A stretch of DNA of 64,000 nucleotides from Ectopseudomonas mendocina (GTDB lineage: Bacteria > Pseudomonadota > Gammaproteobacteria > Pseudomonadales > Pseudomonadaceae), in the NCBI RefSeq assembly GCF_007049795.1, contig NZ_SCFY01000015.1:95903-159902 (forward strand). The letters are read 5' to 3'. The notes below the pieces were generated by a model, which saw only the letters and a program-made list of their open reading frames with translations, was not told where the DNA came from and did not search any database. This document shows, piece by piece, positions 55,523-63,904 of this stretch (position 1 is the first letter of the stretch; every line of letters begins with the position of its first letter). A program made the position numbers and the translations under genes.

Positions 55523-55542
55523 CGTCTCCCCACTCGGGGACG
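55523..55542 (+). promoter_or_regulatory. Leader hairpin before the 109-residue protein gene
   Basis: CCCC (55528-55531) and GGGG (55536-55539) form a short stem, extended imperfectly by CGTCT/ACG. It follows the motif GTTCTTCATCCACCCATCA. GGAGG lies about 18 bases after it. Confidence 0.45.
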
Positions 55543-55568
55543 ACTCTGGTTTTCTGGAGGTATCCAGC

Positions 55569-55898
55569 ATGTCAACAAGCACTTGCAACACTCCCTCACA
55601 ACCCATCGATGAACCGGCCTGGCAAGCCGTCTGCGAGGCAGCAGCCGTAGCAGCAAGAAATGGCTGCGGACTGTCTTGGGACTACTACGTCGAGCTGTTC
55701 AGCGCAGCGATCGATGCGCAAATTGATCAACTTCCCGAAGACCAGCGTGCAATGGCTTTGGAGATGGCACAGGACTGGGACTACGCAACACCTGCGCAAA
55801 GGCAGGAAACCCGGGCCTGGAATGCCGACAACGGCTACTGCAGGCACGGAATAGACATCGACTGTTGTCCAGCCGGTTGCGGCTCCCTAGACGCCTGA
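55569..55898 (+). CDS. Conserved small ICE protein with Cys-rich C terminus
   Basis: A 109-residue acidic protein (MSTSTCNTPSQPIDEPAWQ...), with ETRAWNADNGYCRHGIDIDCCPAGCGSLDA at the end. Four or five cysteines cluster in the last 20 residues and could bind a metal. TGGAGG precedes the ATG. Typical of the accessory small genes of this ICE family. Function unknown. Confidence 0.65.
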   Translation: MSTSTCNTPSQPIDEPAWQAVCEAAAVAARNGCGLSWDYYVELFSAAIDAQIDQLPEDQRAMALEMAQDWDYATPAQRQETRAWNADNGYCRHGIDIDCCPAGCGSLDA

Positions 55899-55932
55899 CT
55901 CATAGCCGCTCACACGGCATTTCACCACCCAC

Positions 55933-55948
55933 CGGGGTTCCTACCCCG
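55933..55948 (+). promoter_or_regulatory. Leader hairpin before the 132-residue protein gene
   Basis: CGGGG (55933-55937) pairs with CCCCG (55944-55948). It is preceded by TTTCACCACCCAC and followed by GGAGG elements before the gene at 55987. Confidence 0.45.
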
Positions 55949-55986
55949 CTGGGGAGGACTCCGGCCATTACGAGGAGGCCTCCATC

Positions 55987-56385
55987 ATGGGCTGGCTCTA
56001 TTCTTCCCGCTCCCGTTCCGAGCTGATCCACTACCTGATCCAACCAGAAGACCATCCACAGGCCAGTACCCGCGTCATCGCACATGCGCTGCGCGGCAAC
56101 GTGCTCTGGTCGGTCGTCGAAGTTACGGCGAAAGTCGAAGGCGTCCACAAGGATCTCGCCCCCGGCGAGTCCATGCGCTACATCCGCTGCGACCTGCTGC
56201 AACGCAGTGGTGGCCAGTGGGGTTACAAGGGCATGGACGAGTTCGTGCATCCCTTCTACTACACCTGCCCGCTCAGCTATCTGGAGATGGCACCGGAGCG
56301 ATCATCTGAATGGCGGAAAGAGGTTCGCGCCTACCACGCACACCGCCGTCAAGCGTCAGGCTCCACCCGGACGGATGCAGCCTGA
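55987..56385 (+). CDS. Conserved hypothetical ICE protein
   Basis: A 132-residue protein starting MGWLYSSRSRSELIHYLIQPE, with YIRCDLLQRSGGQWGYKGMDEFVHPFYYTCPLSYLEMAP. The GYKGMDE...YYTCP...YL segment looks conserved in kind, recalling a family of small ICE/plasmid proteins, but no function is known to me. GAGGAGG precedes the ATG. Confidence 0.7.
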   Translation: MGWLYSSRSRSELIHYLIQPEDHPQASTRVIAHALRGNVLWSVVEVTAKVEGVHKDLAPGESMRYIRCDLLQRSGGQWGYKGMDEFVHPFYYTCPLSYLEMAPERSSEWRKEVRAYHAHRRQASGSTRTDAA

Positions 56386-56446
56386 AGGAAAGTGGCGATC
56401 TCTGCTCGTCCTCATCCATACCTCGTTCATCAGAAGGAGAACCACC

Positions 56447-56764
56447 ATGTTCAATTTTCGTAGGCGGCACAAACTGCAGACGCAACCTTTGTTTATAACA
56501 GGCGAAGTGAAGTTGAGCGAAAAGGTTCAGTGGTTAGCCGCCAGAGACCTCGTCGAACCATTGCTCCTGGTGCTACGCCATCTCAGCGGCGATTGGGGCA
56601 ACGTCGACGTCGCCGGCCGCCAAGCCAACACCCAAGGCTTGAAAGGCAAAGGCGTCATCAACTCGCGCTACCAGATCACTCCGCGCCTGGAAGTGCTCGT
56701 GTCAACCAGCGATGACCGCCGCAGAACCGTCGTCAAACTGCCCGAGGAACACTGGACGTTCTGA
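56447..56764 (+). CDS. Small ICE protein, paralogue 1
   Basis: A 105-residue protein. A basic N terminus (MFNFRRRHKLQTQ) is followed by RHLSGDWGNVDVAGRQANTQ, then SRYQITPRLEVLVSTSDDRR and KLPEEHWTF. The central and C-terminal pattern is shared with the next gene (56853), so the two form a tandem duplicate pair. AAGGAG precedes the ATG. Function unknown. Confidence 0.68.
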   Translation: MFNFRRRHKLQTQPLFITGEVKLSEKVQWLAARDLVEPLLLVLRHLSGDWGNVDVAGRQANTQGLKGKGVINSRYQITPRLEVLVSTSDDRRRTVVKLPEEHWTF

Positions 56765-56797
56765 CAGCAAGGCCCGGTCTTCTTCATCCACCCAACC

Positions 56798-56826
56798 GGG
56801 GCATGTCCCCGATGGGGACGTGCCCC
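56798..56826 (+). promoter_or_regulatory. Strong leader hairpin before paralogue 2
   Basis: GGGGCATGTCCCC (56798-56810) pairs with GGGGACGTGCCCC (56814-56826), 12 Watson-Crick pairs plus one G-T, around a 3-base loop. It follows GGTCTTCTTCATCCACCC and precedes TGCAGGAG of the next gene. No T run, so it is a leader structure rather than a terminator. Confidence 0.7.
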
Positions 56827-56852
56827 GCTGACCTTCTGCAGGAGCACACCCC

Positions 56853-57158
56853 ATGAACTCTCAGCACCACAACGGTAACGGGCGCACCACGCTGTTCGTC
56901 ATCGGGGCACTGACCTTCAGCCCTGGCATCGACCGCCTGATGCGCGAAGGCCGCCTCGATCCTCTTCCATACTTCCAACGCCACACCAGCGGCGATTGGG
57001 GCGACATTCCTGACGCGCAATGGCATGCGAACAACGCCGCCTTGCAGTCCGGCGACAAGCTCGAGTCGTTCTACGTGGTTCACCGCGAGCTGAGCATCCG
57101 CATCGTTACCGAAGCAGATCGCAGCGTCACACACTTACTGCTGTCGACTGAAAGCTGA
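56853..57158 (+). CDS. Small ICE protein, paralogue 2
   Basis: A 101-residue protein. RHTSGDWGDIPDAQWHANNAAL, then SFYVVHRELSIRIVTEADRS and LLLSTES, matching the previous gene (RH-x-SGDWG, AN-x3-L, YxI/V, T-x2-DR). The N terminus differs (NGRTTLFVIGALTFSPGIDRLM). AGGAG stands before the ATG. It ends just before a terminator hairpin and a group II intron. Confidence 0.7.
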   Translation: MNSQHHNGNGRTTLFVIGALTFSPGIDRLMREGRLDPLPYFQRHTSGDWGDIPDAQWHANNAALQSGDKLESFYVVHRELSIRIVTEADRSVTHLLLSTES

Positions 57159-57186
57159 TTGCAGGCACCTCTTCCTCCATCCATCG

Positions 57187-57212
57187 ACGGCCCCTCGCGG
57201 GCCGTTTCCTTT
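57187..57212 (+). terminator. Terminator-like hairpin at the intron insertion point
   Basis: ACGGCCC (57187-57193) pairs with GGGCCGT (57199-57205), followed by TTCCTTT. The group II intron starts at the next base. Confidence 0.75.
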
Positions 57213-59067
57213 GTGCGCCCAGCATGGGCGCACTCTTGGAGGTGCAAGTCCTCCCGTGAGCTGGCCACAGTGAACGAAGCGAAGCGCAACTGCGTAAGGG
57301 TGACCGAGCGTGGGGAGGAAGCGTGGAGCGTAATCTGCGAGCCGATGGACAAGAATCGGATATGAGGCGCTGCCGAGCAGGGCGAGCGGGCAAGGAACCG
57401 CGAAGCTCTCGTGGCCAAGGCGAAGCGGCGTAAATCCGGCGGTTGTGCAGAGAAGGAGTGCGTTCTTACCTGGGGATATCTCGCTTTACGCCTGAAACGG
57501 CGACGGTGCTTGATCGGAGCGAGAAGTCAGCAGAGGCCGTAGTAGTCGAATAGCTGAGCCACTGTAGGCTCGATACACCGGACGAAGGGCCGAACGAGAA
57601 GGAGCATCAAACGTCTTGTCGATGAGCCGTGCATTGCATCAGATGCCTGTGAGAACGGGGCGGGGCGTCCAGGATCGAGGTGAAGCCTCGATGCTACCGT
57701 CCAGCGATGAAGCACGCCTCCCGCGCCAAGGGTTGGGGGATGCAGGGCGATGCCTGTTGGAACAGGTTGTCGCACAGGAGAATATGCAGCGCGCCTGGAA
57801 GCGCGTGAAGGCGAACAAGGGAGGTGCTGGGGTGGATCGCCTGAACATAGTGCAGACCGAAGCCCACCTCAGGCAGGTATGGTCGAGTATCCGACGGCAA
57901 CTGCTGGCGGGAACCTACCAGCCATTACCAGTACGGCGCGTATGCATACCGAAACCAGACGGAAGTGAACGAGAGCTGGGCATCCCCTGTGTGACCGACC
58001 GTCTGATCCAGCAAGCGCTGCTGCAAGTGCTGCAACCGCTGATTGATCCCACTTTCAGAGAGCATAGCCATGGATTCCGGCCAGGTCGCCGAGCCTGGGA
58101 TGCGGTTTTGTCTGCCCAACGGTATGCCCAAGAAGGCTACTGCGTCGTGGTGGACGTTGATCTGTCCCAGTTCTTCGACCGGGTCAACCACGACATCCTG
58201 ATAGAGCGTTTGAGTAGGCGCGTGAATGATGCTGGCGTGATCCGGCTGGTGCGGGCCTATCTAAATGCTGGAATCATGGATGGTGGTGTAGTGATCGAGC
58301 GATTGGAAGGCACGCCGCAAGGTGGGCCACTGTCGCCACTACTGGCTAACGTGCTGCTCGACGAGGTGGATAAAGAGCTTGAACGCAAAGGACATCGTTT
58401 TGCCCGTTACGCCGACGACTGTAACGTCTATGTGCGCAGCCAGAAGGCTGGCGAGCGGGTGATGGCCCTCCTCAAACGCTGCTACGACAAGCTGCGCCTG
58501 AAGATCAATGAATCGAAAAGTGCAGTGGCGAGCGTGTTTGAACGTAACTTCCTCGGATACTGCTTATGGCAAACCCACGATGGTGAGGTGCGTCGTGCCG
58601 TTTCGAAGAAGGCACTGGGGGTGTTCAAGCAGCAGATCAGGCAGCGTACTCGCCGTAATGGCGGGCGCAGCCTTGCCGAGGTGATCGAAAAGCTTTGCAG
58701 CTATCTGCCGGGATGGAAAGGCTACTTCAGCTTGGCGCAAACCCCGCGAGTCTGGCGAAGGTTGGATGAGTGGATGCGTCGAAGGCTACGAGCCCTTCAA
58801 CTCAAACAGTGGCGACGCGGCAAGACGATCTACCGGGAACTGCTTCGCTTAGGGGGTACGCAGAGCGTGGCGCAATCGGTTGCGGCGCTGAGTCGCCGCT
58901 GGAGGCATAACAGCCTGACTGCCGGACACCAAGTATTGACGATCAGCTATTTCGATCGTCTGGGCATGCCAAGACTCTCCTGACCTCAACATCTCGAACC
59001 GCCCGGTGCGGACCCGCATGCCGGGTGGTGTGGGAGGGGAACGGCGGTAGCCGTCCCCTATCCCGAT
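57213..59067 (+). mobile_element. Group II intron
   Basis: Begins with the consensus 5' end GTGCG (57213-57217), within GTGCGCCCAGCATGGGCGCA, and ends with a domain V-like hairpin at about 58996-59033 (GAACCGCCCGG...CCGGGTGGTG) and a domain VI-like stem (GGGAGGGG...CCCCTATCCC) ending in AT near 59067. Domains I-III lie at 57213-57690 and domain IV carries the reverse transcriptase. The exact 3' base is estimated. It sits directly behind a terminator hairpin, a known preference of some bacterial intron classes. Confidence 0.88.
57691..58983 (+). CDS. ltrA: Group II intron reverse transcriptase/maturase
   Basis: A 430-residue protein from the ATG at 57691; the frame opens at 57616 and the start is not certain. 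RT motifs: VRRVCIPKPDGSERELGIP, CVVVDVDLSQFFDRVNHDIL, GTPQGGPLSPLLANVLLDEVD, and YADD at residues 240-243. The maturase domain X follows (FLGYCLW, LPGWKGYFSLAQTP). No C-terminal HNH endonuclease motif, so insertion probably does not use second-strand cleavage. Helps fold and spread the intron. Confidence 0.94.
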   Translation: MLPSSDEARLPRQGLGDAGRCLLEQVVAQENMQRAWKRVKANKGGAGVDRLNIVQTEAHLRQVWSSIRRQLLAGTYQPLPVRRVCIPKPDGSERELGIPCVTDRLIQQALLQVLQPLIDPTFREHSHGFRPGRRAWDAVLSAQRYAQEGYCVVVDVDLSQFFDRVNHDILIERLSRRVNDAGVIRLVRAYLNAGIMDGGVVIERLEGTPQGGPLSPLLANVLLDEVDKELERKGHRFARYADDCNVYVRSQKAGERVMALLKRCYDKLRLKINESKSAVASVFERNFLGYCLWQTHDGEVRRAVSKKALGVFKQQIRQRTRRNGGRSLAEVIEKLCSYLPGWKGYFSLAQTPRVWRRLDEWMRRRLRALQLKQWRRGKTIYRELLRLGGTQSVAQSVAALSRRWRHNSLTAGHQVLTISYFDRLGMPRLS

Positions 59068-59304
59068 TCCTCTCTCCACCCAGGCAAGCCGCATCAGCAC
59101 TTACTCACAAAATCTGTGAATAACTCTCTTGATAAGAGCTGCATCGCAAACAATACCGAGCTCTCTACACAACTGACGTTTTTCTGATCAGCGATAAGAA
59201 CCTGCAGCGCTCATGGAAATCGGCAGCCAGCAGTTCCCTTTGTTTACTGATGCGGTTTCGCGGAATGGCGATGGTCTCGGCTCCACCTTGCCGAGAGCCA
59301 ACCC
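59068..59304. promoter_or_regulatory. Gap upstream of the pilL block
   Basis: No ORF supported. It is the richest A+T patch nearby. TTGATA at about 59133 and an A+T-rich hexamer 17 bases later (AATACC region) could form the promoter for the conjugation genes that follow. No strong hairpin was seen. Confidence 0.4.
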
Positions 59305-59826
59305 ATGCGCCCCCTCAGTTCCGCCCTCCACATCCTGTTTCTGGCTGCACTGGCGGCCGGCTGTGCAACGCCTCCACCGCCCCCTCCCGTTCCCGATGAG
59401 GTGGCAGCTCCAGCACCGGAGTACATCCCGGTCGCCCGCTACGGACGCTACACCCTGGTCGAGCTCGCCCCGACGGCCGTCCAGCAGGATCTGCTGTTAC
59501 AGGTCGTCGACGTATCCATTCCCAGCACCCTCAACGCGAACGTCGCCGACGCGCTACACCATGTGCTGCAGCGCTCCGGCTATCAGCTCTGCAACGGGCG
59601 TGAAACCGACACGCTGGGCAGACTCCCGCTGCCAGCGGCGCATTACCACCTTGGCCCGCTGCAACTGCGCGATGCCCTGCTGACCCTGGCTGGGCCGGCG
59701 CGGGCACTGCACGTCGACCACACAGCACGTCGCGTCTGCTTCGTCCAGCCCTTCAATACGCCTGCCGCCGCGCCACCCGCCACTGCGGATACAGCGCCCA
59801 GTGCCGTCGGGGAGTCGCAGCCATGA
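59305..59826 (+). CDS. pilL: PilL N-terminal-type ICE lipoprotein
   Basis: A 173-residue predicted lipoprotein: signal peptide, lipobox AAGC (Cys20), then a Pro-rich linker and the PilL-type domain YIPVARYGRYTLVELAPTAVQQDLLLQVVDVSIP...VADALHHVLQRSGYQLC, with LGPLQLRDALLTLAGPA. In PFGI-1/R64-type systems PilL belongs to the mating type IV pilus in the outer membrane. It overlaps the next gene by 4 bases and is the first gene of the conjugation cluster here. Confidence 0.88.
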   Translation: MRPLSSALHILFLAALAAGCATPPPPPPVPDEVAAPAPEYIPVARYGRYTLVELAPTAVQQDLLLQVVDVSIPSTLNANVADALHHVLQRSGYQLCNGRETDTLGRLPLPAAHYHLGPLQLRDALLTLAGPARALHVDHTARRVCFVQPFNTPAAAPPATADTAPSAVGESQP

Positions 59827-60476
59827 CGACGATGCCAGGCAGTGGGCAACACCGGCACGGCACGCTGCTGCGCGCCGCCACCATCACCTGGCTGCTGCTC
59901 ATCAGCGCCGCCGTCGTGATCGATCACGTCGCGCTGTCGGGGCTGGCAGCACAGGTCGAAACCAACGCACCCGGCCTGCAGGTCGCCGTGTTGGAAAAGC
60001 GTCTGGCCGAACTGGCCCAGCAGGTCGAGCAAGCCCAGCAGCAACCCGACGCCCTGCCCCAGGCACGCTACGAAGTCGAGCACCAGGCGCTGGAGCAACG
60101 GCTGAACGCCATCGAGCAGGCACTTGGCAGCCGCCCGACAACGGACAACCTGCTGCCGCTGCAAGCCCGCATCGAGCAGCTGGAAATGCGGCTCAGCACA
60201 CCTCGCCCGGCGCCACCGGCCCCGCCCCGTCCTCAAGCTGCCGTCCCCAGCAAACCGAAGGTAGTCGAGCCGCCATTCCGGGTGATCGCTGCCGAGCTGC
60301 GCGCCGGCGAGCGCTTCCTGTCGATTCTGCCTGCCGCCTCGGGCGCGCTCTCGCAGGTTCGCCTGCTGCGCCCCGGCGAGACCGAAGCCGGCTGGCATCT
60401 CGAAACCATCGAAGGGAACACCGCCGTGTTCCGCCACGGCGACGACATCCGTCGCCTGCCCGTTCCCACGCAGTAG
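59823..60476 (+). CDS. ICE membrane protein with coiled coil
   Basis: A 217-residue protein: one transmembrane helix at about residues 18-38, a Gln/Glu-rich coiled coil at 45-135, a Pro-rich linker, and a ~70-residue C-terminal domain (VIAAELRAGERFLSILPAASG...ETEAGWHLETIEGNTAVFRHG). Topology suggests a periplasmic protein anchored in the inner membrane. It belongs to the conserved pilL - TIGR03759 stretch. Exact role unknown. Confidence 0.8.
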   Translation: MTTMPGSGQHRHGTLLRAATITWLLLISAAVVIDHVALSGLAAQVETNAPGLQVAVLEKRLAELAQQVEQAQQQPDALPQARYEVEHQALEQRLNAIEQALGSRPTTDNLLPLQARIEQLEMRLSTPRPAPPAPPRPQAAVPSKPKVVEPPFRVIAAELRAGERFLSILPAASGALSQVRLLRPGETEAGWHLETIEGNTAVFRHGDDIRRLPVPTQ

Positions 60477-60485
60477 GAGGGGCAG

Positions 60486-61211
60486 ATGAAGCAGCGCCAT
60501 ATCGTCCCCGCACTGATCGTTCTGCTGGCCAGCAACCTTGCCCTGGGTGCGGAAACCCGCACCGCCGACAACACGCCCAGCCACGAGCGACCGATGGCCA
60601 TCGAGCGCACCGACGAGCAACACGCGCGGGACTGGGGGCTGAGCAACGAGGAATGGGTGCGCTACCGGGCGCTGATGCAAGGGCCGCTGGGTATCTACTC
60701 GCCCAATATCGATCCGCTCACCGCGTTGGGCATCGAGGCGCGTTCCGAGCAGGAACGGCAGCGCTATGCGGAACTGCAGGTTCAGGCCGAAGCGCACCGT
60801 GTCGAGAAATTACTCGCTTACCAACGGGCTTACGACGACGCCTGGCAGCGGCTCCACGCCAACATGCCGCGGGTCATCCTGCCCGATGCCGGCCCGGCGT
60901 TCTCGCCGGCCACGCCAGCAGGGAACGGACGAATCGCCGTATTCGTCAACGACGCCTGCACGGCCTGCGATCAGACCACCCTGCGGCTGCAGGCCACCGG
61001 CATGGAGTTCGATATCTACGTCGTCGACAGCCGCGCCGACGACGCGCGCATCCGCGCCTGGGCGCAGCGTATTGGGATCGACCCGGCCAAGGTGCGCAGC
61101 GGCCAGGTCACGCTCAATCACGACTCGGGCCGCTGGCTGTCGCTGGGCCTGCCAGGCGACCTGCCAGCGGTCGTGCGCCAGGTCGGCGGCCAATGGCAGC
61201 GGCAACCCTGA
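60486..61211 (+). CDS. TIGR03759-type integrating conjugative element protein
   Basis: A 241-residue secreted protein with signal peptide (residues 1-21, ALGAE). The motif ARDWGLSNEEWVRYRALMQGPLGIYSPNIDPLTALG is characteristic of the TIGR03759 (PFL_4693-type) family. The C-terminal ~100 residues resemble a thioredoxin-like fold with the pair CTACD in place of CxxC. It stands in the canonical order before the transglycosylase. Start follows GGAGGGGC. Confidence 0.88.
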   Translation: MKQRHIVPALIVLLASNLALGAETRTADNTPSHERPMAIERTDEQHARDWGLSNEEWVRYRALMQGPLGIYSPNIDPLTALGIEARSEQERQRYAELQVQAEAHRVEKLLAYQRAYDDAWQRLHANMPRVILPDAGPAFSPATPAGNGRIAVFVNDACTACDQTTLRLQATGMEFDIYVVDSRADDARIRAWAQRIGIDPAKVRSGQVTLNHDSGRWLSLGLPGDLPAVVRQVGGQWQRQP

Positions 61212-61774
61212 TGTCGCGTCGTACCGCGCTCGTGCTGCTGGCCTGCGTGCTGACCGATACCACTCAGGCGCGGGAAATCCCGCCGCCGGCCTACCAGGTC
61301 GCAGCGCAGCGCGCCGGCATTCCCTCGACGGTGTTGTACGCCGTGGCGCTGCAGGAGAGCGGCATCCACCTGCGCGGACGCCTGTTGCCGTGGCCGTGGA
61401 CGCTCAACGTCGCTGGCCAGCCGCAGCGCTACGCCACCCGCGCCGAGGCCTGCACCGGGTTGCGCCAGGCACTCAGGCGCACACCTGCCACGCGCATCGA
61501 CGCCGGCCTCGGCCAGATCAATCTCGGCTACCACACGCAGCGCTACGAGCAGCCCTGCGACCTGCTCGACCCCTACCGCAACCTCGCCGTCGCCGCCGAA
61601 ATCCTGCGCGAGCAGCACACCCCGGGCGACGACTGGCTGCTCGCCATCGGCCGTTACCACCGCCCTGCCGGCGGCGCGCCAGCCGCGCGCTACCGCCACA
61701 ACGTCGGCCAGCACCTGGCCCGCTTGCTGGGCAAGCCCCGGCTGGAAATCACCTCCCGAAGGAACCTGCCATGA
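61211..61774 (+). CDS. Lytic transglycosylase-like ICE protein
   Basis: A 187-residue exported protein: signal peptide ending TQAR, then an SLT-type domain with the catalytic Glu in ALQESGIH, and INLGYHTQRY and NLAVAAEILREQ segments. It would open peptidoglycan for the mating channel, like VirB1. Its ATG overlaps the previous stop by one base. A very long frame from 59801 shadows the upstream genes. Confidence 0.88.
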   Translation: MSRRTALVLLACVLTDTTQAREIPPPAYQVAAQRAGIPSTVLYAVALQESGIHLRGRLLPWPWTLNVAGQPQRYATRAEACTGLRQALRRTPATRIDAGLGQINLGYHTQRYEQPCDLLDPYRNLAVAAEILREQHTPGDDWLLAIGRYHRPAGGAPAARYRHNVGQHLARLLGKPRLEITSRRNLP

Positions 61775-62298
61775 AATCCATGACCACCCTCGCCGCCTGC
61801 CTCTTTATGCCGTCGCTGCCGATGATCGCTCAGGCCGACACGCTAACCGTCGTCGCAGACCATGGCGGTACGTCAGCCCTGCCGTACTACGCAGTGCTGA
61901 ACCTACAGCCGCGTGCCGGAGTGACATCGCCACGCATCGAGATTCCGCGTCCGCCAGCCAAAGCGTTCAACGAAGCCGACATGCTGCCGGTGCGCTCGAC
62001 GCACCTGTCGCCGGGCGATGTGGCACGTCGGGTGATCGAAGCGCCGGGGCTGCCGCCGTTCTTTCTCATCGGCGACGACGAACGCTCGCGCACCTGGCTG
62101 CGCCAGCGGTCACTGCGCCTGCACGAACTCCATGCAGTGGGCCTGGTCGTCAACGTCACGTCCGCCGAGGCCCTGGCCACGCTGCGTGCGCTGGTGCCAG
62201 GACTGCCGCTGTCACCTGTTGCCGGCGACGACCTCGCCAAGCGCATTGGCTTGCATCACTACCCGGTGCTGATCACGGCAACCGGCATCGAGCAGTGA
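61771..62298 (+). CDS. PFL_4695-type integrating conjugative element protein
   Basis: A 175-residue exported protein (signal peptide ending AQAD). The motifs VVADHGGTSALPYYAVLNLQP, MLPVRSTHLSPGDVARR, FFLIGDDERSRTWLRQR and LHHYPVLITATGIEQ fit the TIGR03765 (PFL_4695) family, found directly before traD in these ICEs. It overlaps the transglycosylase gene by 4 bases. Role in the secretion apparatus is inferred. Confidence 0.88.
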   Translation: MKSMTTLAACLFMPSLPMIAQADTLTVVADHGGTSALPYYAVLNLQPRAGVTSPRIEIPRPPAKAFNEADMLPVRSTHLSPGDVARRVIEAPGLPPFFLIGDDERSRTWLRQRSLRLHELHAVGLVVNVTSAEALATLRALVPGLPLSPVAGDDLAKRIGLHHYPVLITATGIEQ

Positions 62299-62308
62299 AA
62301 CGTCGACC

Positions 62309-63904
62309 ATGGCCCAGCCCCACGCGATCGAGGTGCTGCTGCGGCCAGCCGTGGAGCTGTACACCGTGGCGGTCTGCGCCGCCGCCGCGTTCTTGTCCCT
62401 GGCGGCACCCTGGTCGCTCGCGCTAAGCCCATCGATTGGCCTGGGCAGCGCCCTGGCCTTCCTCGCCTTCGGTGCGATCCGCCTGCGTGATGCCCTGGTC
62501 ATCCTGCGCTATCGGCGCAACATCCGCCGATTGCCGCGCTACGTGATGACCAGCCGTAATGTGCCTGTCAGCCAGCAAAGGCTGTTCATCGGCCGAGGCT
62601 TTCGCTGGGAACAACGGCACACCCACCGCCTGACCCAGACGTTCAGGCCCGAATTTCGCCGCTATGTCGAACCCACACCGGCCTACCTGCTGGCGCGCCG
62701 TCTGGAAGAGCGGCTGGAGTTCGCCCCGTTTCCACTGTCGAAGCTGGCCAGGCTCACCGCCTGGGACGTTCCGATCAACCCGCTGCGACCGTTGCCTCCG
62801 GTCGGTGGCCTGTCCCGGCTGCACGGTATCGAGCCGAACGAGGTCGACGTCTCGCTGCCGCTCGGCGAGCGGGTTGGGCATTCGCTTGTCCTGGGCGCGA
62901 CACGGGTCGGTAAAACAAGGCTCGCCGAGCTGTTCGTGACCCAGGACATTCGGCGGCGCAACGCAGCGGGAGAGCACGAAGTGGTGATCGTGTTCGATCC
63001 GAAAGGTGACGCCGACCTGCTCAAGCGCATGTACGTGGAAGCCAAGCGTGCCGGGCGCGAACGCGAGTTCTACGTGTTCCACCTAGGCTGGACGGGCTTC
63101 AGCGCACGCTACAACGCGGTGGGACGGTTCGGACGCATCTCCGAGGTGGCGACGCGTATCGCCGGGCAGCTCTCCGGTGAAGGCAACAGTGCGGCCTTCA
63201 GGGAGTTCGCGTGGAGGTTCGTCAACATCATTGCCCGTGCCCTGGTCGAGTTGGGCCAGCGCCCGGACTACCTGCTGATTCAGCGGCACGTCGTCAACAT
63301 CGACGCGCTGTTCCTCGAATACGCCGCCCACTATTTCGCCCACACCGAGCCGAAGGCCTGGGAAATCATCGTCCAGCTGGAAGGCAGGCTGAACGACAAG
63401 AACATCCCCCGCCACATGCTGGGCCGGGAAAAGCGCGTGGTCGCGCTGGAGCAATACCTCTCACAGGTACGCACCTACGACCCGGTGCTCGACGGCCTGC
63501 GCAGCGCCGTCAGATACGATCGGACGTACTTCGACAAGATCGTCGCGAGCCTTTTGCCATTGCTGGAAAAGCTCACCACCGGCAAAACCGCACAGCTGCT
63601 CGCACCGAACTACTCCGACCTGAACGACCCCAGGCCCATCTTCGATTGGATGCAGGTGGTCCGCAAAAGAGCCGTGGTTTATGTCGGCCTCGATGCCCTG
63701 TCGGATGCAGAAGTGGCAGCCGCCGTCGGCAACTCGATGTTTTCGGATCTGGTATCGATTGCCGGTCACATTTACAAATTCGGCATTGATGACGGGCTGC
63801 CCGGCGAGATGGCTGGAGCAAGAGTCCCGATCAATGTTCATGCCGACGAGTTCAACGAGTTGATGGGGCCCGAATTCGTGCCACTCGTCAACAAGGGCGG
63901 GGGC
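62309..63904 (+). pseudogene. traD: TraD-type coupling protein, truncated by IS66 remnant
   Basis: The ATPase that brings DNA to the conjugation channel. Two N-terminal membrane segments (about residues 10-58) precede a Walker A motif GATRVGKT at residues 196-203, IVFDPKGDADLL, and the Walker B region NVHADEFNELMG. The family continues LVNKGGG-AGFQ...; here homology stops right after KGGG at about base 63904 and the frame goes on into IS66 sequence without stop to the window end. About the last 100-200 residues are lost, so the protein is probably not functional. Confidence 0.85.

Noticed and set aside
57213..59067. Retron or diversity-generating element reading of the reverse transcriptase
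   Set aside because: The 5' GTGCG start, domain V/VI hairpins and maturase domain identify a group II intron.
59801..61210. Very long plus-strand frame running into the transglycosylase
   Set aside because: It is out of frame with three well-supported genes and has Arg/Pro-rich shadow composition; the real start is 61211.
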